A program made the translations under genes and the position numbers. From Diploscapter coronatus (taxonomy: Eukaryota; Nematoda; Chromadorea; Rhabditida; Rhabditidae), in assembly GCA_964036155.1 (NCBI GenBank), contig OZ038422.1:45965201-46029200 (forward strand): DNA of 64,000 nucleotides, read 5' to 3'. The number at the start of each line of letters is the position of its first letter. Positions within the stretch are counted from its first letter, which is position 1. A model generated the notes under the pieces. The model made no database searches and was not told the origin of the DNA. It was given only the letters and a program-made list of their open reading frames with translations. Below are positions 50,392 through 60,849 of the stretch, piece after piece.

Positions 50392-51196
50392 CCGCGAACG
50401 ACTAAACGACTAACAGGCGCTTCTCTGCATGTAAAAGCTGACTAAATACTTATAGATTAATATAGTCGACATAATTGCGACACGGAAATGATTTTGAAAG
50501 GCCAGGGTTAAAGTTTGTTAACGAAATTTAATGGAAGAATCTAGGAAGTAAAATGTAGTTTCCTATAATGATTAAGCCGTAGATCCAAGACGGAAATGAG
50601 TTTTGAAAAGTCGGAACCGAATCTAAGTTGATCAAAAATCTACATTGGATCTAATAAAGCAAGTTTAGAGCATTATTCTTTCATGTTTTTTTTTTTTTTT
50701 TTTTAAATAAAAGTATCATTATGGCGGCTATTGCTGAATAGTAAAAATACATGATTCATCGCGTCCGAAAGTATCATTCTTTCCTATATTTTGTGATTAT
50801 CACTTGAATGATAATTGTCTACAAGAGCACGCAATTCTTTTGATATCAGATAACAATTGATTGGAAATCAGTTTAGTTACAACAATGCAGTGACTTTAAT
50901 CATAGCAGTCTAAGGGAGCTACGTGTCAATGAATTTGATACAAATATTGAACACTGTGTGGCAACTTTTTTGTTTAGATGAATATAATTGATTCACCAGA
51001 AAATCTGTATTCGTGGGTAGCCAAATTCAAATTTCGAGGAATACGTGCTGCTTGAGGAGTTTTGCCCTTTTTCTTAATCGGGATGAGACATGGATATCCA
51101 CTTTCTTGCGAGTTATTGTCGACTCCCAAAAACTGATCATTCAAATCTCAATTCGTATAAATTAGCATTCATTTTCACTTGAAAATAGCTTTCGAA

Positions 51197-51355
51197 ATGG
51201 AGAGTTTGCCTATTCTTCTCTGTCTATCTCTCATCTTCAATTATCAATTTCTGCACGTTGACGATGATAACATTATGAGCCAATTCAGCCGAAAAGATGC
51301 CGTTCAAATTTTTTTGCTATTTATCTGGGTTTCGTTGCTATTTCTAGTCATTTAA
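51197..51355 (+). CDS. Putative 52-aa secreted/membrane micro-protein
   Basis: A single-exon frame: a hydrophobic N-terminus (MESLPILLCLSLIFNYQFL), a short acidic centre with DDDN, then a second hydrophobic helix (IFLLFIWVSLLFLVI) to the stop. It could be a small two-helix membrane protein or a secreted-gene relic. No homologue is recognised; its size makes chance possible. Confidence 0.3.
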   Translation: MESLPILLCLSLIFNYQFLHVDDDNIMSQFSRKDAVQIFLLFIWVSLLFLVI

Positions 51356-51623
51356 TGAACGGGTGCCTGATTTCGTAAACCCTTCCAGGCTTCGAAATAA
51401 CAAAGTTTTTCGATCTTCGCTTATTTTTTCTATCGACTAAAATAAAATTTTGCCGCTATTTCCAACGTTGATACGCTCAACATGTTTAAACAGACTTTTC
51501 GATGTTTGCAATATTTTTTAATCCAAATCGGTTTCACTTACATATAAAAGATTGAACAATGAACACGTTTTATATTTCAACTAGATATTTCACTAGTGTT
51601 CAAATTCAAATCCTCATATAGTC

Positions 51624-52405
51624 ATGATGAAATTCCAACATATTCTAATTCTCATTTCTGTAGCTGTAGCAGTTTCCAGTGTTACATTACAGGACGAGGG
51701 TGATAATGTAAGTAATTAATGGTTATTGTAGATAATTTTTAGGCAGAAATAGGAAATGATTAAGCATATGATAAAAAGATAATCTTTTATAATGTTTTAC
51801 AAATGAATTAATTTAGGCGGTTCCATGCATTCAAATAACTACAGATTGCCCAGAGAAGCAATATTGCTCCAAACAATGGCCTAATAATACCGGATTTTGT
51901 AAGGTAAGTTAAAATTATAACAATATGCAGCGTAGGGAAATTATGTAAAAGCAGCATTTTTTTTAGCTATTTACAATAATCTAATGTGAGATGGTTTAGG
52001 GAGCTTCATGCAAAGAGCTCACTGACTGCCCGAGTGATCAAATTTGCTTGAAATTATGGCCAAATACAGTTGGAACCTGTAGGGTAAATTAATACTATTT
52101 GTAATTAAAATTCAACACCATACACACGCAATATTTACCCGAATATTGTTATTTTCGATAGAACATCATTATTTAAAATGTATGCATTTGTTTATTGATC
52201 AATTTAGGCAATTTTCTGTCGGGCCATCGCCGATTGCCCGAGTGGAAAGTATTGCTTGAAATTGTGGCCATTTAGTGTGGGATATTGCAAGGTAAACTGA
52301 ATTTTAAGTACTTATATGATGAATATTTGCTTAAAATAATTTTAGTCCGAATCCAAATATTGTTAAAAATAAATTCAGAGCAGTCCAAAGTCTGTAGCCG
52401 CGTAG
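51624..52405 (+). CDS. Secreted protein of three tandem four-Cys modules, 121 aa
   Basis: Five exons, all phase 0: 51624-51707, 51817-51903, 52000-52083, 52208-52291, 52379-52405 (366 nt). Exon 1 is a signal peptide (MMKFQHILILISVAVAV) plus a short acidic linker. Exons 2-4 each encode one 28-29 residue module with four Cys and the pattern C-x6-DCP-x4-C-x3-WP-x5-C, for example ASCKELTDCPSDQICLKLWP. Exon 5 is a short tail (SSPKSVAA). One module per symmetric exon allows growth by exon duplication. No named family is recognised; small secreted disulfide-rich proteins of this kind can be inhibitors or defence peptides, but that is speculation. Confidence 0.85.
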
Positions 52406-52871
52406 TTGGAATCCGGAAATAGTTTCAGCTATAATCGATGAAAAACGTTTAAGATAATGAACAAACACGTGTATCTCAATAATATCAGTTCTTTCGACTT
52501 TTTTTTTTTTTAATTTTTATTAAATGTAATAAAACATTTGTTAAAATAATCATATATGACACGTTCTTCGTAAGAATCGAGTATAGGGTGGTACCCAAGA
52601 AGTCGACCCTCAAATTTCGAGCTGATTTTTTGTTCCTCGGGGTTTTCGACTATGCTGATGACGAATCTGACGGTTAAGACCCGATTCGATCACTTGTTCC
52701 GTCTGTCTCGGTGTCTTTTTCTATTAGCCGCTCAGAGTTCGTGTCGTCTTTCGAATTGACAAGTGCGGGTTTGATGCTAGACAAATTAGATCAAAATCAA
52801 GAAATTTGCTGATACAAAATTTATTATATTTACGAAAAAAATCGACAGATGTTAGCTTTCATTAGATCTGA
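52406..52871. other. Convergent spacer
   Basis: 466 bp between the four-Cys protein and the aspartic protease. It has a poly-T run near 52500 and an AATAAA-like signal near 52530. No gene seen. Confidence 0.5.
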
Positions 52872-55808
52872 CTAGTTGCCTTTCTGAAGACTTGGAGCGA
52901 AGCCAATCTGCTTGTTTCCTGAAAATATGAAGGTTTTCATAGCTTCAAAAGTTAATGTGTGCGCTTTTTAATTAATATAAGGAGGTGTGCTTTTGTTTTA
53001 TCCTTTTATTAACATTATAAAATTTCTCCATGATCATTGGCTTTAAAAATGGACTTGAACTACTTACCAATATCATAAATGTTGCAGAATTGGCGAATCA
53101 ACGGATCGCCGAGTATGAAACTGGGGCCGAATCCACCGAAATCAAAATCGAAGAAGGCGAAGAGACACTTATCGCTTCCAATCTAAATTTACAGAATTGC
53201 ATAAAATATAATTCCATTAAATTCAGCAGATAGCAAAACTTATTTTTAAACCAGACATTTTCAATCGTGATTACAAAAAAAATCGAAACCTGGAAAAGAA
53301 TAACACAAGACGACAGGACATACGAAATAGTATATGGCAGAGTAGGGAAAAAGTCTTGTATTTTTTTTCTTTCAATATTATTTGATCGCCTTGTTGTCAT
53401 TTTTCTCCGAGTTTCCATAAAAAAAACTAACAGGAACGATATAGTTGACAGGTTGAATGGAGTAGGTGTTAGTTCCGATGACAATGTCGACTGTGCCTGG
53501 GTTGGCATTGCAATCGATGTAATACGCTTCGTCTAATGCGTGGTACTAAAATCCCTTTAAGCAAAAAGAAACTCCTTTTGAAAATTACTTTTGCTCCTGC
53601 TGCTTTCGCCAATCCACTAATTACTGCATTAGGTCCACCGATGAAGCTGGAAATATTATTTTAAATTTATGTAAGAATCGAAACTTATTTCATCAGACCT
53701 AGTTCCGGTGTCAGAAATCACGTTGTACGATTTTGCACTTTTGTATGTTCCAAGACTGATTCCGGCAATCTAAAAGATATGCAAATGCTGCATTAATTAT
53801 AATGAAGATCTCACTTTGAATTCCCAATAAGTAGCAGAAGAGAGTGGCTGATATGCGACGAGAGGTCCACAGTTGGTTGAGTCCACTGCTCCGTACGTGA
53901 ATACTCCTGAAAATTATACAGTTCTTATCAATTAATCGAGGAAAAACGTATTCGATAATTTCAGTTTCTAATAACTTATTCTGATCTTCGTTGTTCCCAA
54001 ATATCTTCGTCAAACTATTCTATTTACCTCCAGCAGCGTCATTCATGTTTCCACGATGTTCTAGCCAGATGGTGAAGAGAGGTTGATCGAGTAGACCTAA
54101 TTTAAAATAATCAACAATTTTGAAAATTAACTCGCTAACGAGTTAGAGTTCGAGTTCGTTTTCGGGAAAAAATCCTAGTTCGAGTTCGAAATGTTTAAAA
54201 CTTGCGAAATTCCAGGTAATCAGCGCCAAGATGAACTATCTAACCTTGCTTAATGGCATTTTGCAATGGAGGCATCACATTATCCACAGCCAGAGACTGG
54301 AAAGCCAATCCCAGGATTCCATCTGTTGCGTCCTAAAGTCTCAAACAAATCTCCATCCTTTCTAACTACTCTGTGATAATAAACGATCTTTCAATACCCC
54401 GATTTCGTTTTTCTTTAAACATAAATTTACATTCTTAAAATCGTTGGATATCTGTGAAGCGAGTCCGAATGTGGTCGATGGAATGGCCAATTGATTTTCG
54501 CCTTTGGCTCCAAACTGAAATCGTACAGTTTTTATTTGCTTCATTTTTATTGCGTACAGGCTGTCCATTTGTTTGCATTTTCTTATCAGAAAATATTAAC
54601 GAGAGAAATTAGATAAGAAGAAATCATCTCATCTTGTGCACTCCAAAATGAAACTACAAGTCGACTAGAAACAATTGATCACGGATTTGTTTGTGACCTA
54701 TGTACAGGGATGTGCGTGAGTCCTTTAGAGAAAAAAGCGCGACGAAATAGTGCATCAAGTCCGAGTCCTATTGCATCATCGTTATACGCTATTTCTCCCC
54801 CGTTCTGCTCCTTAGAGCCCTTTCGCTAGACAGGCAGAAAAGAGAAACAGCATATAAAGATGATGCAATAGGACTCGGTGTACTATTTCGTCGTGCTTTT
54901 TTTCTCTAAAGGATTCGCGCACATCCCTACCTATATATGGAAGTCTAACTCTCTAACCCACCCGAACGGTGTCTTCACCAAGTGTTCCTTCAGCATCCCC
55001 TGATCCATATTGAATTTTCCACTTCTTGCCGTTCTCTTTATATGTCGAGGATTTTGTCTTGTCGAATCTAAGATTGATCTTTCGTATAGCTTGTGGATCT
55101 TCATTGCAATTTTCAACTACACGGTTGACTCACTTATGCTTAGTTTTACATGGAGCCCTAAAATAAAATTTTCGTGCATTTTCTATGACATCATGTCACA
55201 AACCCGTTGCAGTTTGTGGCAGGTACCCAGAGATTTGAGCTTCCTGAATTTTTTTTCATTCAGTAGAGTTATTGAATAATACTATCATACCTGTATCGAG
55301 AACGACTAGGAATTGTTGATCGGGGGTACCTAATTAGAACATTATTTTATGCATGGAAAGATAGAGATAGACGATTTGTAACAATATCACCCCTTCTACT
55401 CAATTATAACTCCGCGATGCTAACCTTCTCATTTTTACTTATCTTATATGCATGTTCTTACCAATTGTGATGTTTCCTAAAAATATTTTTGAATTCATAA
55501 TCTCTAAGAAATTCCTAAAATACCGAGATACTCAAAATCTCCCCAGTCATGAACCGGCTGGCTCAGGCTTCCATAGATGCTTCCATATTTGGCATTGCTT
55601 CTCATCTCGTTTTCGTATTTGAGATAGGTCGACCACTCTCCAGATTCCATCATTCGAACGCGTCTGTACAAATTTATTTTTCCTATCTGATCTTCAACAA
55701 AATCTCGATAACAAATTTAATCTACCTAGATGGACGCCATGTCAGCTTGTGTTCGTGGACTGCACACAGGGCAATCCCTATCAAAGATGCGATAATTACG
55801 AATCTCAT
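52872..55808 (-). CDS. Pepsin-type aspartic protease (A1 family), 394 aa
   Basis: Sixteen exons sum to 1185 nt: 55726-55808, 55524-55663, 55462-55476, 55291-55329, 55204-55243, 55134-55157, 54962-55067, 54431-54514, 54245-54332, 54028-54096, 53815-53906, 53699-53769, 53589-53646, 53432-53545, 53068-53182, 52872-52918. A signal peptide (MRFVIIASLIGIALCAV) precedes a propeptide, then YLGNITIGTPDQQFLVVLDT. Both catalytic motifs are intact: LDTGSSNLWVP and VISDTGTSF. YGSGDAEGTLGEDTV is the flap region, DGILGLAF follows, and the C-terminal FGPSFILGDPLIRQF is typical. Disulfide Cys pairs (NCNGAPC; CNANPG...SDKC) are present. It is like the nematode asp gut proteases; secretion and proteolysis are inferred from family. 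Exon 3 is only 15 nt. Confidence 0.94.
53295..53405. repeat. Second copy of the ACGAAATAGTAT inverted-repeat family
   Basis: It lies in the protease intron 53183-53431. ACGACAGGACATACGAAATA, then an AGAGTAGGG core and an inverted TTATTTGATCGCC arm match the element at 7745-7860. It is decayed and non-coding. Confidence 0.55.
54706..54928. mobile_element. MITE with ~70-bp terminal inverted repeats
   Basis: The left arm AGGGATGTGCGTGAGTCCTT and right arm (reverse complement AGGGATGTGCGCGAATCCTT) continue inward through CTTTAGAGAAAAAA, CGACGAAATAGT and TCCTATTGCATCATC, giving arms of roughly 70 bp. The element is inside the protease intron 54515-54961. Flanks read ACCTATGT on the left and ACCTATAT on the right, compatible with a decayed 8-bp duplication slightly offset from the arms, as in hAT elements. 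Confidence 0.7.
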
Positions 55809-56336
55809 TGCTGATTTGATTCAATTGCTGAAATTTCGTTGGAATATTCAGAACAAAAAAATAAATAAAGAGTAAAGAACAAATTGAGTAATGAAGCATA
55901 CAAGTACGGAGAGAAGAAGAGACAATATTCATAATTTGATAAACTGAGCACTTGGATGGACGTGCATGGCTTTTATCTCGTCCGAAAGTTCCCTTATCAG
56001 TGATCTTTGACGATCAAAATTTATTATCATTTTTCTGCAAAGCATTTTGCAGTCAGAAAAAATACTTTTTTAGAAAGAATGACAGGTAAAAAATTAGGGA
56101 TTTATGAATTTTCAAAATGTTTTCCAAAAATTTTCAATCATCTTCTTTTCGTGATTTTTATTCACTCTCACTTCTTGTTTCAAAGCATGCCAATCAGAGT
56201 GCCATCATCTCATGAAACTCAAAAAACACTAAACCGTAAACAAAAATATTTTTATTTAGTGTCTTATTTAGACAGTTCCTTTGTACAATGAAAAAGTATA
56301 CAAATTGGGAAGGCACAAAGTTCGCAAAATCTCTTC
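55809..56336. other. Spacer between two minus-strand genes
   Basis: 528 bp that must hold the protease promoter and the 3' UTR of the haem peroxidase. It is AT-rich; a minus-strand AATAAA near 56252 may serve the peroxidase. No further exon. Confidence 0.5.
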
Positions 56337-59300
56337 TTATTCAGTCTTCAAGAATTCGACAGTTTTCGGTGTGTAGACTGATGTGCATGGGATCGTTGGG
56401 TCATTCCTAGAATGATATATCGTAAAAATTTGATTCGCCATAGATGGTTTTTATTACGTTTGGAAGATGTTCTGTTGAACCTTGAAGATGTTGGACGGGA
56501 AAGCTCTACAGATTATGCCGCCGAGAGTAGCTTTGCGAGTTTCAGCCAATTCTCCTGAAAACTTTAATGTACTCTGTCAGATGAACTCGACAGACCATCA
56601 GTAAGGCCTCGAACAGTTTGCTCGGGTGCGTTCTCGTAGTAGAAACGATCTCCGAATTTCGTCGCCTTGAACTGCTCAGCGATTATGAAAGCGGCGGTTG
56701 GACCGACCTAAATGATTCTCAATCTCTCATAGACACTTTGCATTCTTAATAGAATTTCTTCAAGTTATTATTAATTGAAGATAAAGTCAAAAATTAAACA
56801 ATTACGTTATTTGTCTTGCTTCTCTCTCTTCAGAATTTCATGCTAATTTTGATCATGCTATCGACTTTATCGTGAGTTGATGGTCCCATTCTTCATCGAA
56901 AAATGACGACCGACTTACAATTGCTGTTGAGATGGGGTTTTCAGCTAGAATTCCAGCAAACAAGTCGATGTCCCTTACGTCCCTGTAGATCTTCTTCAAC
57001 ATGTTGACCTTGTTCTGACCCATCTGAGGAATTAGATCGTCGAATGTATTGACGGGTGGAAGGCCGACTTTTGCTCTGAAGATTTTAAAAATTAAATCCT
57101 ATCATTTCAATAATCAGTATTGCTGATTTGAGAAAACAACGACATTCACATGTGTATGTTACGTGGTTATTTTCATGTCTTTTGGCGCAGAAATGTCAGT
57201 TTGTTTAAAAAAAAGTTAACTTTCACGCGAATTCAGAATACGTACCTGTAGGCAACATAGGGATGAAATCCGACGTCTCTTCCTCTCATCAAGTTCATGG
57301 AAATCAGATCGAAACCACTGGCTGGCTTGCCTAAAAAATGGATTTACAAACATTGATGACACAATATTATAAACCGCGAATTTCAAGGATCTGGTTTCTG
57401 ATCGAAAACGCGAATGCAGTATCGACTACCATGGTTGGAGAGTGCATCATTCCTGAAAGATCTCACGGCTTGAATTCGTTATGATGCGCACTAACCCGCG
57501 ACAAATGTAGCCGGTCCACCATTTCTGTACTGCGAGTCCGTATAGAATCCATTGTTTCCTATATCGACGACCTCTACGATGGCGGAGTTGCGAGTGTTGA
57601 TTCGAGGGAAATCTCTCCTGGCTTGACTGTGGCCGAAGCGGAACGCTCCAGCTGCGAACTCTCCGAACATTCCAGCGTCCACTTTCGGGTCGTATTCTCA
57701 AAATTTCATAATTACATATTCAGTTAGGGCTAGATGAAATTTCGCGATTTCATTTTTGCTTTCGGGTTTTCAGAATGTTCATTTTCGTTGAACACTTTCT
57801 TCTGTTTATTTTTAGATCTAGAATGCAACACAAGTACTCACTTGTTCTTCCACTAGCAAGAGGCTTCAACTTGCTACTCACGTACAAATTGACGCCGATG
57901 ATGTGGGGCAGATATTCATTATATACCATATGCTGATACTGTGCGATCATGATTCTTCTCGCTGTCTAAAAAAATTCTTTATAATTAGAATATGATATTC
58001 ATAGTTACCTGATAGATGGTTTCATCGTTGAGTGTGGGCTTCAATGCTTTGATTTCTCTGGCGATCCGATTATGCTCGATGACGAACATGACGTGAAGTG
58101 GGGGGAGGCCAGGGTGGAAAGAGCTGCGCAAATCGCCGCATTTGAAGCAGAAGAATGGGTCTTTCGACTGACACCTGGTGTCCTGAAATGTGGTCATTAC
58201 AAAAGAAAAATCAGAATCCATGTTAGTCGTACGTATTATTATCTGGAAGAATATAACCGTACACGCTATAAGGACGTAGGGTTAAAGATAAAATCAATTA
58301 AAGTTTATGAAGATTTATCAATTCGATTTTGCATTCCTACATTTTTGTCAAACGGAGGCAGCGTTCCGGCCGTGGACTGTGTAGTTTTCAAGAGCCCATC
58401 AGCGAATAGTCTCACATCAGTCGCCTCGCATAGAGAGGAGCCGTAGACGATGGACAAGTCGAGGAAGTGGGTAGTCTGAATTCCCTCTTACAAAGATGCA
58501 CCTGGATAATTTCAAACCTGTCCAATAGGTCGTCTTGGTCCAAATCCTTGCTGGCCATTGAGAGCTCGCGTGAAAGAGATGCAATTCTTCTTGGTCGGGG
58601 TGGACTTTGGGAAGTACTCGTCGTCGGCAGGCACTTCGATCGGAGCACAGTTGGGCGATGGCGAGTCGCAGTCGTCACAAGCAAGTTGCTCACCGTTCGG
58701 ACCTGCAATTATCGGAGTTCTTGAAATAAACTCTAATTTCACAATTAGCGCAGTTTAGACATGAGAGATCATGGTAGATAATGCTAGTGATAGAAATAAG
58801 CCAATCGCTGATCTAGTTTTCCTCATTTTACAAATTATCACTGCTAATTCTATAAAGATGTGTTTTCGCATCGGTGATATTTGCAGCGAAAAATAGCTAA
58901 TAACGTTCACTTCAAGACCAACCAGTAGCTGAAGGACCGAAGACTAGATCGTGAGCGACCATCTGTCCGAACTGCATGATCAAGTTGTTTTTCACAGAGT
59001 CGATTGCTTCAACCGTGCTCTTCTGCATCATGTTCGAGATCAAGCGAGGCGATGGAAGGGCACCTCCAGAAACTGCTCGACGGATTTCGCTGATTTCTAA
59101 AGAAGCCCCATGGTTGCATTGCACCGTCAAAATTCTCTCACGATCATTGTAGTTTTGTGTTCCCAAGAATGGTCTAAGCGGAGCATTCGCATTGGCTGCC
59201 GTCGGGCTGTTCAGATTGTTGCAGATTCCAGTGATCGTGCGGTATAGGAAGCTGAATATTTTTCATTTTTTCGTTTTTTTCAGATTCTTGAAAAATTGCC

Positions 59301-60047
59301 TACTTTTTCCTGGATTGGCAATCAGTATCGTCCTTGATGCACCTCAAGCCAGCGGCTAGGTTTGCGTTCTGGGACTTCTGCTTTGTTACACTGTTCGATT
59401 CCGCTACTATCTTCTGGACTTCATTGTTATCGATTTGGCTCAGAAAATTGGAGCCGTTTCTAGAAATAATAACTATAAGCTTCCAAGTAAAATTGAGCAT
59501 TTATACTGAGTGACGATGATCCTAGTGGCTTCCTCCAGCAAGTTGCCGACAGTCTGCAGTTCCTTAGCGGCTTTGAGAGCGACTTGCGTCTGCATTCGGA
59601 ATTCCTTTACCGGACGCTCTACCCGACGATCCAAATTCATCCTAGCTTGCTTCAAGGCGTTCTCAACCGTAGCACGGACGGCTGGAGTCATTGTGCTGAA
59701 TTCGGATTGTGTTATTGAAAGATCACTATATTTGAAAGGATCATTTCCAAGAAAAGACAGACACATCTTCTGAATTTTCTCTAGAACCGCTTCTCTTACA
59801 AGAGATCGTTATAGTGTGTTGTCAATGGATTTGTCTAATATTTGATGTGTAAGTCAATTTGAACCTCCTTATAACGAAACTCAAGCTAAAAACTCTCCAC
59901 GCGCTTTCCGATTATTCGAATTACAGTAGAAATAGCAACCAAGTATGGTCCAAATATTTGACAACACATTATAAAGTATCAATGTTAAACTATTTGTGCT
60001 TACCAGCCACAATAGCCAATTAGAGCAATAATTATGAGTAGTTTCAT
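56337..60047 (-). CDS. Animal haem peroxidase, secreted, about 720 aa
   Basis: The body from 59769 has fifteen exons (707 codons with stop): 59507-59769, 59304-59459, 59142-59251, 58923-59096, 58518-58702, 58341-58475, 58009-58182, 57842-57965, 57496-57696, 57375-57452, 57246-57330, 56919-57075, 56596-56707, 56458-56554, 56337-56406. A signal-peptide exon (60004-60047, MKLLIIIALIGYCG) lies upstream, but its phase does not join directly to 59769; a small exon between is needed. Family marks: GICNNLNSPTAA, GGALPSPRLIS, FGQMVAHDLVFGP with the distal His, CISFTRA, LDLSIVYGSS, GLPPLHVMFVIEHNRIA with the proximal His, MNLMRGRDVGFHPY. The Asp normally next to the distal His (DHD) is Ala here, so one haem ester link is probably missing; RGRDHG is RGRDVG. 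It is probably an extracellular oxidase. Confidence 0.9.
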
Positions 60048-60849
60048 GTTGAGAATACTTGTCAACTGATGGCTTGAGCTCTACACTTTCAACTATTTAT
60101 ACTGGATATCTTCAAATTTGTGTAGGCTGTAGAATGTGATGTTGAAGTTAATCCATGCTTATTCCTGTAATATGTTTAACAAAACTGACGACATTTTTCT
60201 GCAATTGAACTTTTGAACTATTTTTATCCGAAGAGGCTTTACGCTTTTGGAATGGGAAGCCGTAGGTGTAAAGTTTATCGCCTCGAAAGTGATCCGGCTG
60301 AATCAACAAATCAAAACATGAGTAATCGATTTATTGGAACGATAACCACAAAGACATTCAGGCATGCTTGCCCAAATGTGGGCGCTGCACCAATTCTTTG
60401 TGCTCTCTAATATGAACAAAATCATTCTTCCCTGCGGAACCATCAGGCTTTTTTCATGTAAAATATCATCTAAAATTAGAAATTTTTTTAATTCTCAAAA
60501 AGTTGCGAATAAAGTGTCAAGAGAAACAATATTATAGCTATTGTTGACACGCAAAAAACTGACATTGGAAAAGGAAAACAGTCACTGCTCAAATTCTTCC
60601 AATTTAGAATACTATCTAAAACGTCCTCTCGCATTCAAATGCAACATACTCAGGAGGAAGAGAAAGTAAGAAGCCTTCATTTTAATAAATAGTAAAAAGA
60701 ATATTTATTTCAGTTACAATTATCCCTCATCACTATTGGATGTTTTCGAGAGTTGTCTGTATCGTGTGCATTGAAATTAAATTATTATTTCATATTTATT
60801 GAATAAAATTTCTACACAAAATATGAGACTATTATAATCAAGCTTTATT
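60048..60849. other. Spacer with copy-3 3' flank and one 65-codon frame
   Basis: A plus-strand frame at 60213-60410 (starts MNYFYPKRLYAFGMGSRRCK) has a composition unlike its AT-rich surroundings. It vaguely recalls a ribosomal-protein fragment, but I cannot confirm this. From about 60600 the sequence is homologous to the flank downstream of copy 2. Confidence 0.4.
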
